Source of the DNA: Otatea glauca
Lineage: Eukaryota > Streptophyta > Magnoliopsida > Poales > Poaceae
Reading direction: 5' to 3'
DNA: 64,000 bases
NCBI GenBank assembly: GCA_036346275.1
Contig: CM070723.1
Coordinates: 50,236,743 to 50,300,742, forward strand
A program made the translations under genes and the position numbers. The notes beneath the pieces are model-generated. The model was not told where the DNA came from. It worked only from the letters and a program-made list of their open reading frames with translations, and ran no database searches. Below are positions 1 through 10,960 of the stretch, piece after piece. The first letter of the stretch is position 1, and every line of letters starts with the position of its first letter.

Positions 1-702
1 CTTAACATATTGCTAATCTTCCCCCAAAAAATCAACATATTGCTGTGTGTAGGATCTACATCCTTTATGTAACACATGCATCATTTTGATTAACTTGCTG
101 CTCTGTATTTATGGAGAAACACCTTTTGTCATGTTATGACTTACAACTGTTTTCTTGCATCTTGGAAAATGGAAATGGCATTTATAAGTTTGTATGAATA
201 AAATATATTCTGTACTAACTACCTGTTCTGTGTTCTGCACTGGACAATAACATGGTCTGAAACCTTTTTATGTTCCTAAATATGAGTTTTTGTTGGCTTA
301 CCTTTCTACGAGATACAACTTTAACCAGTGGTTTTTAATTACAATATGTCTTAGAAAGCTATTAAAATATAACATTATGGAAGTACTCTTTATGACAAAT
401 CTACCAGTTTATCTACATATGGCCATTCTTGCCACTTTTACATTAGTCATTATATTTACGAACAGAGGGGGCAATTGATTACTGAACAAGCCATGGTAGT
501 CATCTTGTTTTTCTACATCAAATAGCATACCGTGTTCCATCTTGAATGTTCAAACTTCTGAAAGAGTTGTGCAAGCACATACATAGAACAATATTTTGTT
601 TATTTGCTTCATCAACTGTTTTGTTTGGGTACTATCTGTCTCTTTTTTCTTTCTCATCATTTTACTGGTGAAGGCATTCCTCCAAAATGCTCTTCTATGT
701 AG
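1..702 (+). other. Intron of the D-lactate dehydrogenase gene
   Basis: This AT-rich stretch precedes the first recognisable D-LDH exon and ends in a pyrimidine-rich tract with an acceptor (tctatgtag) at 694-702. No earlier exon of the enzyme can be read in any frame, so the window appears to open inside an intron. Small open frames here show no family resemblance. Confidence 0.6.
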
Positions 703-3700
703 GTTGCTATGTGTAATTTTCAAACTATTAAGGATGCTGCTGATGTTGCTATTGCAACAATGCTTTCTGGTATACAGGTTTGGTCTTTTTTCCTTTAATT
801 GTATTTCATTTCAATGACTATTTGAAGCTCAGATACGAAATAATTGATATCGTGTGTTTCATATGGAGTGAATGTTCATGTCCTCCATGCTCATGTGTAT
901 GCATGTGACATAATTTGATTGTTTCTAGTTAATTGGTCACTGATCATGTTTTTGATATTTTGCTTGGGCTATTGTAGGTGCTAGGTTAACTCTAATTGAA
1001 ATGCTTCGGTAGAACTTATATTTCTTTAGGTATGTCAGTGGGAAATCCAGTAAGGTTGTTGAAGGTTACCGATACTTCTGCTGTCTGCTTGACTAGGTCT
1101 CGAGAGTGGAATTGTTGGATGAGGTTCAGATAAGGGCAATAAACAAGGCAAATGGTAAAAACTTACCTGAAGTATCAACCTTGATGTTTGAATTCATAGG
1201 GACAGGTAACCTAACTTATTATTTAAACAGTTTATACTGTAGTATGCATCTATGTTGGCAGTACTGAGTTCTTTCGGGTTTATTTGTTTAAAATTTAAAT
1301 AAAAACTGGAATACGAAGAAAGTCTTTAAATAATATCTGGATAATTAGCAAGATCAGATGGAAACAGTCACATAATAATACTCAAGGAGATGTGCAAGTA
1401 GCCACCACGGTACAAAGTTCTTACATGCAACTCGCCAACCACAAAAAACAAATTATCTTCACGCTGCTTGCCACACTTCAAAACATAGTAACACGAAATA
1501 TAAAATGAGCATAAAAATATCTTAGTTGTAGGCATGTTCTCTGGCTATTTTGGTGCTGTACTTGATAGATTCAGTTCCACAATTTCATATTTTCATCGTC
1601 AATACTTAAACTTTATGCATTTGATTATTGTGTGACAATAATGGGTAAAAAATGGTAATAGAGCTACTCTCCCAGAAATATATTGTTTTGGTACTCTAGG
1701 TTATCATTTAGCAAAGGCTGACTCCTGCAGTGTAATTTCTGGTGTGCTAATGCCTCTTGAAATCTGTGTGATAGAATTAGATTTACTTTGTGCGCACTAC
1801 TTTTCTGTCAAGACAATTTTCAGAGCAGTATCTGAGAAAATTGGAGTGGATATGTAGTCAGGTTTTGTCAGGAAGTGAAATCCATAGCTCTAGTTTGTGG
1901 TGTTCCTTATCTTTGGTGGCATAACCAGCATATATCTACTAATCTACTTATTGGTTTGTGTTGGTCATTCACTTGCTGGGACAATTTTACTTAAAACCTC
2001 TTGTTAGACAAAACTTCTTAAGCTGCAACCGTTCTTTCAGCCTACATTTCAAGTACCGACTATTTTTCTTTTTCTTTGTTAATATCTTTTCATTGATAAC
2101 ATCCAGAAGCATATGCACTTGAACAAATACTGTTGGTTCAAAAGATTGCTGCAGAACACCATGGGTCTGATTTTGTTTTCGTAGAGGAGCCAGATGCTAA
2201 AGAGGAATTATGGAAGGTCAGTTCATCTGAACTGCTGTACATTTTCTAGTAGCTAATGTTTAGATGTTTCTTTGTGCTACATGATCTTTCGCATGCCGTG
2301 CAATCGCAGTATCATACAGTATGAATTTGCACCCACCTGTTTCTGGATAATAGTGGCAGTACTGCAGTACATATGATATTTGTTCTTGAAACATATTTGT
2401 AATGGCATTTTAATACTTTATGTGCAGATCAGGAAGGAGGCACTTTGGGCTGGTTTTGCCATGAAACCTGATCATGAAGCTATGATAACGGTTTGTTTCC
2501 TTACAGCTGCACAATACATATTGATATCATCATCATCAAATGTTTGTTGTGTAGATTAGTTAACCTACTCTTGTGTTGCGCATTATATGCCTTCATGTTT
2601 GCTTCCTTAGTTGCGAGTCTTGAGAGGATCTCGCTATGTAGTTATATTTCTCTTCATAAATATTGGGAAAAGTTGTGATGTCAAAATAAGTGCCACATTC
2701 AAGGTAGAGGGTAGTTAGCAACGAAGCATGCCCTCATTGCGATCATCATACCTTATGAGCTGCCAATTTTCAGCGGATGAACTGTATTAGGCCTTCTAAT
2801 ACCACCCTACATGTTGTTCATGCAGGATGTTTGTGTTCCTTTGTCTAGACTTGCAGAATGCATATCTGTATCAAAGCAACAGCTTGATGCATCATCATTG
2901 ACTTGGTACACATTCTCATGCAAATCTATTCTACCTAGCTCTGTTCTCATTTGTAGCTAATACAAGACATGGCATTGTCCTATTGTAGCTCCAGTAAGCT
3001 ATCCTTTTTATCGTTCATGAAATCCTTACCTCTGATTATATATGTTTCCAGTTTGGTAATCTCTCATGCTGGTGATGGAAATTTCCACACAATTATCCTA
3101 TTTGACCCTAGTCAGGAAGATCAAATACAAGAAGCAGAGAGGCTAAACCATTTCATGGTTCATACTGCTCTTTCTATGGAAGGTACAAACAAAAAGCTAA
3201 GCCAAAGCAACATGTAAAAGCAATAGTCTACACCCTCTCATCTACAACTAAGATTATTAAACAAATGATCCACTAAGCAAAGCAAGATTATAGACTACGC
3301 AGTCCACTTGCTTTTTTTAATGGAATATGTGTTCCACTTTCTCACACAGATTGCTATCATGAACTAAAGAACTCTCTGTCTGATTTACGAGTATTCAGAT
3401 TTTTAGATAGCAACCATAACATACGCAATTTGAGTTCCTGTTTCTCTCCCTTTGCATGGATTTCATCACTGCATCAAAGTAAACTGCCTGAAAAGAAAAG
3501 ATTAATGGTGACTATGATACTGAACAGGTACATGCACAGGAGAGCACGGTGTCGGTACAGGGAAAATGAAGGCAATTATCTGTCACCTGCTTATTATTAT
3601 TTCTATTGCCAGATGCAAAAGTTTGGTTATTTTGCTGACAATTTCCCTGAAGTGGTGGCATGAGAACGGCCAACCACCAACTGCACTTGGTTTAGAATTG

Positions 3701-4311
3701 ATTAGTCTCGAACTCCAAACTTGGTGAAGTTGTGTTGCAGCCTAGCTTGCTTGGAATGGCTGGTATTGAAAAAATTTACGTTTATTTTTCCAAATATATA
3801 TTAGTTGCAAAAGTAATTACAGTCTTGGTTAAGAATTGAGATCATTCGAAGTTCTCCATTAGCGAACTCTTCGCTTCATATCTGCAAAATATGGGCTGCT
3901 GGGATATGTTTCAGACTTCCAGACGAGTTGGCTACTCATTGGCAATTAGCAGTCCGGTTGATGTGAATTTCCTGCAGTAGGAACATTACAACGATGAATT
4001 ACTAGTTACTACTTACTAGTACATTTATCATGGTTGAAAATGGCTATAAATCTCATCCGATATAGAGCGTACCTTTTAAATTTAAGTTTTCCTTGCCTCC
4101 TGTTGCAATCCTTTTAGTTATCAAGTTGTAATTTGCTTTGAATTTCCGCATGAGGCGTATTATTGATGACTATTTTTCTTTGCATTGACAGTACCTAGAG
4201 AAGGAGCTGGGCATCGATTCACTGAGGACCATGAAAAGAATAAAGGCTGCGTTGGATCCCAACAACATCATGAATCCAGGGAAGCTGATCCTACCTCATG
4301 TCTGCATATGA
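703..4311 (+). CDS. DLD: D-lactate dehydrogenase (cytochrome), mitochondrial; 3' eight exons
   Basis: FAD-linked oxidase that converts D-lactate to pyruvate and passes electrons to cytochrome c; in plants it works in mitochondria downstream of methylglyoxal detoxification. I read exons at 703-777, 1097-1205, 2107-2216, 2428-2490, 2826-2905, 3052-3182, 3528-3571 and 4192-4311. Together they give 732 nt, 243 codons plus TGA, with all phases matching. They encode the C-terminal FAD-oxidase half: the segment VELLDEVQIRAIN, the motif HAGDGNFH, the motif CTGEHGVGTGK, and the terminal LDPNNIMNPGKL before the stop. The N-terminal half (transit peptide, FAD-binding PCMH domain) lies left of the window. 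All introns are GT-AG except the one after 3571, which starts with GC. No stop or frameshift is seen, so the gene looks functional. The family assignment is secure; the symbol follows the plant enzyme. Confidence 0.93.
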
Positions 4312-4407
4312 CGCCCCAAGTGGCAGCCTGATTCGAGGGCTTGGTTGTTCAAGCTTTCAACTACACGTGTTACAGGGAAATGGCACATGAACATCTATCA
4401 GAACTGT

Positions 4408-4413
4408 AATAAA
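4408..4413 (+). terminator. Polyadenylation signal AATAAA of D-LDH
   Basis: A canonical AATAAA lies 97 nt after the D-LDH stop codon, in a plausible 3' UTR. It is the best candidate for the near-upstream poly(A) element of this gene. The cleavage site itself cannot be seen. Confidence 0.6.
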
Positions 4414-4666
4414 GAGCCAAACTGGCTAATGGGGTTGAAATAACAGGAGCAAAGGTGGGTGCCCGCCTCTTCCATTTGTATGCTAAGCATCAGAGGTGTC
4501 CTAAGTAGACCGGAAACGCTTTACTACATGCTAACAAGCGAGTGTTTTGCTGGTGGTAGCTTCCCCGTACTTACCAATCTTCATTGAAAAATTTAACAGT
4601 ACACTATACTAGTAATATATGGTGGGTAATGTTGATTTGTTGAGTATAATCCTACTACTCTACTAA

Positions 4667-6186
4667 TAGGGGTGCAATCGGATTGGATAGATGTTGACTG
4701 ACCGATTAGATCTATTCGGATAGTTGTGTCGGATAGTTGTCGGATTTAGCATCGGTTTCGGATTCAGCATCGGATTCGGGAGATCACTATCCGTCGGATC
4801 AGAATATTCTAATTATATTCTTAGATAATTCTGGATAACTTTATTCGGATTAAGATATTTATAGCCCATATTCTAGCGTTTCAATTGGTCCAAGTAAATA
4901 ATATAATATTGTTATTTTATACAGTAAATAATTTTAAAATGCTGAAAATTCTTTTTAATATAGAAAAAAAATACTAGAATGGCCCAAAAATTCTAGAAAA
5001 TTGTAAAGAATTGAAATAGGGCATTTTGAACTTACTAAAATTATTTTCAATATATGTATATATATATATATATATAATCTTCTACTCCTAATAGTAGTTA
5101 CTCTCACATCTCAAATACCACTTAAACAAACTTGAAATGCTCCTTTACACTTATATACTAATTATAAGTTATTTCAATAGGAACCACACGAAAAAATTGG
5201 AAGAAAGTACATAGATTTTAGCATATTTTGTAAATACCTTCATATACAAATATAAAAAGGAGTATGTCTAAAACAAATATACATACTACCTTTGAAAAAT
5301 ACAAATACCACCTAACTAGTATTATATACTCGTATACTATACATACATACCCTTTGTTACACGAGATACTCTCTACTTTGTGGTGTACGGCATAAGGAGT
5401 TACTACTCCTGGAGTAGAAAAGAGGCTTCCTATATATATAATTGCTAAAACCCAGAAAGGCTTTTTAGAAAATAGCAAATAGATTTCACAAATTTGGAAA
5501 AAATCATAGAAATTACCTAAGACATTTTAAATTTAATAAAAATATTTTCAAATAAAATTTGGTTTTTATTTTTACACAGAAATTACTTTTAAAATTTTGA
5601 AAATAGAAAAAGCCTTTTTTAAAACACAAAAAAGTCATAGAAAATACATAAAATCACAAATAATTATTAAAATAAAAAAATTGAATTATTCTCTGTAAAT
5701 TCACAAAAGTCAATAATTTTTTAAATTTAAATTTATTATTATTATTTTTAAAGATAAAATTATGAGATGTTACACGCCGCCATCAGAATTTGACATGCAA
5801 GAATATGTTTCTACTTGCCTACGTGAATACCTAGTACGCTTTTGCAAAATATAAATGAATATTTAATACTTTTGCAATTTTGTTGGACTACCTGATAAAA
5901 TGACTTGTTAAATTGTGATAATCCTGTTGCATGTTGAACTTATATGATTGATTAATCATTGTTATATGTATGCTATATGCAATATCTGTTTTCACGTGAT
6001 ATTCGACAAACAATATTCGGTATCATATCGATTCCGTTCCGTATCCATTTCGAATTCATAACCGATATTATCTGCGTCGTATTTGTATCCGACACTATCT
6101 ATATCTGACTTTGAATCCAACGAAAAAAATGGCTTAGGATATGAAAAGAGCGATACTCGATTGAATCCGAACCAATTTCACCCCTA
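4667..6186. mobile_element. Non-autonomous hAT-like DNA transposon (about 1.5 kb)
   Basis: The stretch starts with TAGGGGTGCAATCGG and ends with the inverted counterpart CACCCCTA. Both ends are rich in repeated 'cggat' motifs (left: cggatagttgt, cggattcagcatcgg; right: gtatccgacactatc, cgtatcc). This matches the short TAGGGGTG-type termini of plant hAT elements. The interior is very AT-rich and holds no transposase. I could not find a clean 8-bp target duplication, so the class is an inference from the termini. Confidence 0.5.
5051..5076. repeat. (TA)n microsatellite
   Basis: A near-perfect run of TA dinucleotides, interrupted once by G, inside the hAT-like element. It is likely polymorphic in length. 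Confidence 0.85.
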
Positions 6187-6609
6187 TATACTACCGAAGG
6201 AAGTATAAATAAATATTGGCTAATCTAATTTATTGGATAAAAAAAATCACCGGTCCATATTTAATTTAGTGTACGAGCTTATCTTCATATGCACCGTTCA
6301 ATTAGAAGACTTCCAAAAGCTTTATGCACACCAGGAGGTCTCCATTCTCCACACGGCAGCGCTGCACGGTGCGCATGCAAAATCAGGCTCCATTTTGCAG
6401 TAAAATGCGGTGATCGAACGGCAGTTCCTTGTACCCTAGTGCCGGCCGAGGCGGCACCCACCTCACGACGCCCGTGAACACGTCCCACGGTCCCACCGCC
6501 TTGTCGCTTCCCGTCGATGATTGCACGGCCGTGCGCGTGCAGCGCGCACTCTCCGCGCCAAAACAGCGCGCGACAAGCCCAAAACGACGGCATCTCCACT
6601 TGCGTTGCG
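6187..6609. other. Upstream region of the first carboxylesterase gene
   Basis: AT-rich DNA up to about 6280 turns GC-rich towards the gene. Open frames here on both strands are compositional and match no family. It probably holds the proximal promoter. Confidence 0.4.
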
Positions 6610-6636
6610 CACGTCACGTCGCGTCCGCTTATATCA
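6610..6636 (+). promoter_or_regulatory. Putative core promoter of the first carboxylesterase gene
   Basis: A TATA-like motif TTATATCA at 6629-6636 lies about 107 nt before the ATG at 6743. Just upstream, two ACGT cores occur in CACGTCACGTC (6610-6620), the type of core bound by plant bZIP factors. The spacing suits a short 5' UTR. No transcription start can be proved from sequence. Confidence 0.45.
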
Positions 6637-6742
6637 CCTGGCTGGCAAACACTTGTACGGCACTTCACTTCCATCTCAGACTCAGTGCGTGTCTGTCTGC
6701 CCATTGCCAAGCTCGGCGTCGATCCTTCGCATTAGCCGATCG

Positions 6743-7738
6743 ATGGCTTCTGACTCGGCTGCTCCTCCGCACGTCGTCGACGAGTGCCGCGGCGTGCTGT
6801 TCGTGTACAGCGACGGCTCCGTGGTGCGGCTGGCCGAGCCGAGCTTCGCGACGCCGATCCGGGACGACGGCACCGTGGAGTGGAAGGACGCGGAGTTCGA
6901 CGCGGCGCTCGCGCTCGGGGTCCGTCTCTACAGGCCGCGGGAGCGCGGCGGGCGGAGGCTGCCGGTGTTCTTCTACTACCACGGCGGCGGCTTCTGCATC
7001 GGCTCACGCACCTGGCCCAACTGCCAGAACTACTGCCTCCGCCTCGCCGCCGAGCTCGGCGCCGTCGTTGTCGCCCCGGACTACCGCCTTGCGCCGGAGC
7101 ACCCCCTCCCTGCGGCCATCGAGGACGGCGCCGCGGCCCTCCTGTGGCTGGCGTCGCAGGCCGGCGCCGGCCTAGGAGGTGGCGACCCCTGGCTCACCGA
7201 GGCCGCCGACTTCGGCCGGGTCTTCATCTCCGGCGACTCGGCGGGCGGCACCATCGCGCACCACCTCGCCGTGCGTTTCGGCTCCCCCGCTGGCCGCGCC
7301 GAGCTGGAGCCCGTCCGCGTCATGGGCTACGTCCAGCTGATGCCCTTCTTCGGCGGCGTGGAGCGCACCAGATCCGAGGCGGAGTGCCCCGACGACGCGT
7401 TCCTGAACCGTCCCCTGAACGACCGGTACTGGCGGCTGTCGCTGCCGGCGGGCGCGACGGCGGACCACCCGGTGTCGAACCCGTTCGGGCCGGGCAGCCC
7501 GGGCCTGGAGGCGGTCGCGCTCGCTCCGACGCTGGTGGTGCTCGGCGGCCGCGACATCCTCCGCGACCGGGCGGCGGACTACGCGGCGAGGCTGAGGGCG
7601 ATGGGGAAGCCCGTGGAGGTGAAGGAGTTCGAGGGGCATCAGCACGGCTTCTTCACCATCGACCCGTGGTCCGCCGCGTCCGCCGACCTCATGCGAGTCC
7701 TCAAGCGCTTCGTCGACACAGACGGCCGGTTCGAATGA
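6743..7738 (+). CDS. Carboxylesterase, CXE15-like (alpha/beta hydrolase), copy 1
   Basis: Soluble class-I plant carboxylesterase of the alpha/beta-hydrolase-3 family, 331 residues, single exon, intact. The oxyanion-hole motif HGGGFCIGS starts at His80. The nucleophile is Ser166 in GDSAGG, and the acid and base are probably Asp271 (GGRDILRD) and His301 (HQHGF). The family also contains the gibberellin receptor GID1, but here the catalytic His is kept, as in true hydrolases. Sequence features (YSDGSVVRL near residue 22, PFFGGVERT, NPFGPGSPGLE) resemble the CXE15 group. The Arabidopsis member of that group has been reported to hydrolyse strigolactones; substrate here is inference. I chose the ATG at 6743 because it begins the conserved part; upstream in-frame sequence lies across the TATA region and lacks similarity. 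It has a paralogue at 17,412 on the same strand. Confidence 0.93.
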   Translation: MASDSAAPPHVVDECRGVLFVYSDGSVVRLAEPSFATPIRDDGTVEWKDAEFDAALALGVRLYRPRERGGRRLPVFFYYHGGGFCIGSRTWPNCQNYCLRLAAELGAVVVAPDYRLAPEHPLPAAIEDGAAALLWLASQAGAGLGGGDPWLTEAADFGRVFISGDSAGGTIAHHLAVRFGSPAGRAELEPVRVMGYVQLMPFFGGVERTRSEAECPDDAFLNRPLNDRYWRLSLPAGATADHPVSNPFGPGSPGLEAVALAPTLVVLGGRDILRDRAADYAARLRAMGKPVEVKEFEGHQHGFFTIDPWSAASADLMRVLKRFVDTDGRFE

Positions 7739-8294
7739 GAGTGAATCGCCATTGCCGTTGTGCGTGCTTGCCAGTGCGTCGCGTCTTGTCTTGTCTTCTC
7801 ATTGCCATGCTTGGCGAATTGCGTCTGGTGGTGGTGGTGCAGTGGTTTGCAAGTGTCGTCTCGTCGTGATGGTGTTATTTTTCGACTTTGATTATCTAAG
7901 CAAAATTGGGCCACACGAGTGTTCTCACCCATGCGCCGTGGCCACAAAAGATATGGCATTTGGGCGGCCGCTAGTCAGCCTGATTACAAGGAAATAATCA
8001 CTTTGGTAGTCCGTGTGTAATTGTTTTAGTAAATTTCACATCTTTTGAATATAATCGTAAAAACAGGTTCGTCCTCAATTAGAGACGGAACTATAGGGTG
8101 CTAGGTATGCCTCGACATCCCAAAGTTTTGAGACTTGGCATAGCCCTAAGTCCCCTCCCCCTCACCTCAAATTCCAGATCCGGGCTCCTCTGCGCAGCTT
8201 CATGTCTCCATTTCTCGGTGTTGTCGCCCTGGCCCCGCCCGACGCCCGGGCGCCCCGGTCCATTGGTCGCCGCCTAGCTCCTCGTTGCCTCGCC
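7739..8294. other. Downstream intergenic region of carboxylesterase copy 1
   Basis: Contains the presumed 3' UTR and then low-similarity DNA. The motif near 8085 (ggaactatagggtgctagg) looks like a transposon relic end. No gene is visible. Confidence 0.35.
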
Positions 8295-8596
8295 TCCCCT
8301 CCTCCTCAGTGGCATGCTGCTTCTTTATGGCCTCTAGCTCTAACTGCCATGAGCGGTTGCGCTCCTGGGACAACCATCGTGCTCGAGGATGCGGGCCTCC
8401 TCGATGAGGAGAGCTCAGCGAGCTGCTCCTTGGAGTTGCGGACCTGCACGGACACCGTCGTGGCCTGCACCCTGGCCTCCTCGGCCTCCTGCAGGGCCCA
8501 CTTCTTGGAGGGATCGGAGGAGAGGAGCTGCTCCTTGGCCTTCTTGAGCTTGTCTTGCAGTTGCGAGAGCTAGGACTCCAGCTCCGACAGCTTCAT
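8295..8596 (-). pseudogene. Fragment of an ICR-type (interactor of constitutive active ROPs) gene
   Basis: On the minus strand, from an ATG at 8596, the reading resembles the coiled-coil core of plant ICR/RIP scaffold proteins: KLSELES, then LSQLQDKLKKAKEQL, then ALQEAEEA. After a frameshift near 8390 it continues as LSQERNRSWQLELEAIKKQH. An in-frame TAG at 8570-8572 interrupts the first segment. ICR proteins link ROP GTPases to effectors and microtubules. The fragment is intronless, short and broken, so it is a decayed copy rather than a gene. Whether it arrived by retroposition or was captured by a transposon is open. Confidence 0.65.
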
Positions 8597-8608
8597 CGGT
8601 GGTCTCCT

Positions 8609-10757
8609 TTTTTGATGTTTTCATTCCATAGGAAGACAAATGCTGACAAGATTAGTGATGGTACAACAGTCTCTGAACTCCAATCAACAAACTAGTGATT
8701 TCCACAAGAACATTATTACCCAACGATTACTAGCGGTGAGTTTTAGTATCGGACAACATGGTTTCTCTGAGCATTACCATTTCCCTGTTTCCATCATTTC
8801 TTAACTTTGAAAGATTTTAATTGGTACTTTTGCTTACATGTTAGGCATTGAAGCAAGGATTAGTGACAATCTTGCTGATAGTTTCCCCCTTTTTTTAGTG
8901 TTTACAACTTTACAAGAACACAGTGGCTAAAATATTGACAATCAGTTTGTAACCTTGCTTTCCAGTTGATACTCCAGGGAAGAATTATGTGACCATTAAC
9001 TCAAAAAAATTATGTGAGTAAAAGAAGAAGGAATATTTGTGCTCTTGAAATGTGCTTGATTAGCTTGCCTAATCTTCTGGATGTTTGTTAGGATTCAGCA
9101 ACATAATCAGTACACAGAATAAATACTGATGTCAATTATGGTCTCTTTCAAGGGCGGTACCAGGGGCATACAGGTACAATATCACTTCTTCGCTAGGTGA
9201 AATTTGTTGATTGAATTGGTTTCGATTTTGGTGATTTAGGATTTTTAAGACCTTAGAACTATTTATATTGTGCTTTTAGAAAATTTGAAACATATGTGTT
9301 TGATTTATGATGTTACAAAATAATTGTAAAAGACTAAGAGTTGTACACGTGAAGTGTGCACCCTCAACAAAAAATTTCTAGTTCTGCCACTCTCCCCTAT
9401 CATGGGAGCGGAAGGTGACACGTCGCATCCGCGAGCGAGGATAGTGCTATTTTTTAATTGCGTTCGCAAAGGGGCTAGATTTAAAAAAAACACTATAGTG
9501 CTAGAAAAATAATGATTTCGATTGTAAGTAGGGAGTGACTATTCAACAACCGGCTAATTGTTCATAAAAAATCAATCAATTTTTTGGTCCTTGGATCACA
9601 ATCCAACTGCTCAGATCTCTTCCTTTCTCTCTCGTACATATTGAGCACTCTATCAAAAACCCTAATCCCCTTCTCCCACATACCTTCAGTCGCCGTTGCC
9701 CCTAGCCCTGCCCATGTGCTGTTGTCCCCCACCATGTCGACGTTGATGACCTCCTCCCCCTGCAGCTTTAGCCTTCAAGTGCGAATGCTGGTGAAGAGGG
9801 TTGTGCAGGCAGCGTCCACCACCTCCTTTACCACTACCTCTCCCCTTATTCCTTGTCTCTAGCGGCTCACCGCCGCTAGATCCCCCACCTTAGCCAGCTC
9901 TCTCCCTCTTGCACCGATCTTGTCACCCCTCTTTTTTCGAGCTCGTCGACTCGTCTGCCGACACTATCAACCGCCGACCACCAGCCCCTTGGCCGGCGAC
10001 ACCACTATCGTCGCTTGCCCTAATTTTAAGGTAGGGGTCCGGTGAACCTAAACTATAACCTCGCTGTCGCTGGAGGCAAAGGTGGAGAGGGTGGTACGCA
10101 AATCTCGGAGAAAAATCGAACTACATGGAATTTGACTAAAAGCCACAAATTTTTTACCCAATTGTTATTTAGCAAATCTGTTATAAGTATGGGCCAGGTC
10201 AAGGTCCACCCGTTGTTATGCTGTCAAAAAATTGAGTACTCGTGCAGTCGTGCTTGTCTATTCCAGTCTACAGTGACCGAATTAATGGAGCCTTCAGAAT
10301 TCAGATGTGTGTTTGGGGCACACAACCCATCATAACCGGCCTAACAAATGCTTAGACTATGCCGAACTGAACTGCTTCGGTCCAGCCCATTTGACGTGTC
10401 TGATACATTGTTGTCACTGACAAACTGGCAAGACATACTGTACTGGAATATTCATCTAGAGAGAGAGAAGACAGCATGGTTCTACGGGGTAAAAAAGAGA
10501 GGTAATGATCTGGCACTGAAGGAGTCCAGATGTACTGTGCATTGCGATAAAGATATCTGTTCCTATCATTGTCCCCCCCCCCCCACCCCAACCTCTTTGC
10601 CTTGACATTCTGTTCTTGGTGAAGAATAATAGCTAACTAGAGTGTGACATGGCTTATCCATAGTATGTTTAGCCAACTTACTATTCGGATTTTTCCTCTC
10701 ACTTCACCCAAAAGGATTACACTTAGTATGGATGGCTCCCTGAGAGGTATATTACTA
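8609..10757. other. Intergenic region with transposon relics
   Basis: No host gene is supported. Segments near 9155 and 9375 (ctagttctgccac) resemble ends of old transposons. The C-rich stretch 9590-10,030 with AACCCTAA and short open frames looks like a 5'-UTR-type fragment but has no recognisable product. A run of ten C residues lies near 10,570. Confidence 0.35.
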
Positions 10758-10960
10758 GGACTAATCCCATCGCGTACAATAGTAGATAAATTTTTAATAA
10801 TAGATGTTATCTTAAGGGTGTTTCTATGAGATTCTATAAATTTTTAATTATGGTATGAAAAAAGTGTTTATTATAGACAATAACTAACATAATGATGTTT
10901 CATGCTGTCTATATGATCATCTCTTCATAAAGAGACAGCTATGCTCTCTCCTCGTCCTCT
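10758..10960. mobile_element. Left part of a Tourist-like MITE split by a CACTA element
   Basis: The left part (gcgtacaatagtagat near 10,773; agagacagctatgctctct near 10,931) and the right part at 12,302-12,380 (acaaaatcttacgtgac, cttgcatcacaccattgta) together resemble grass MITEs whose ends read 'acaatggtgtgatg'. The CACTA element at 10,961 interrupts them. The outer ends are approximate. Confidence 0.4.

Noticed and set aside
6521..6742. N-terminal extension of carboxylesterase copy 1 (74 more codons upstream)
   Set aside because: It would cross the TATA-like site and leader, is Arg/Ala-rich by composition and has no counterpart in copy 2 or the family.
8202..8573. Plus-strand frame of 123 codons
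   Set aside because: It is the shadow of the ICR pseudogene on the minus strand, which explains its length.
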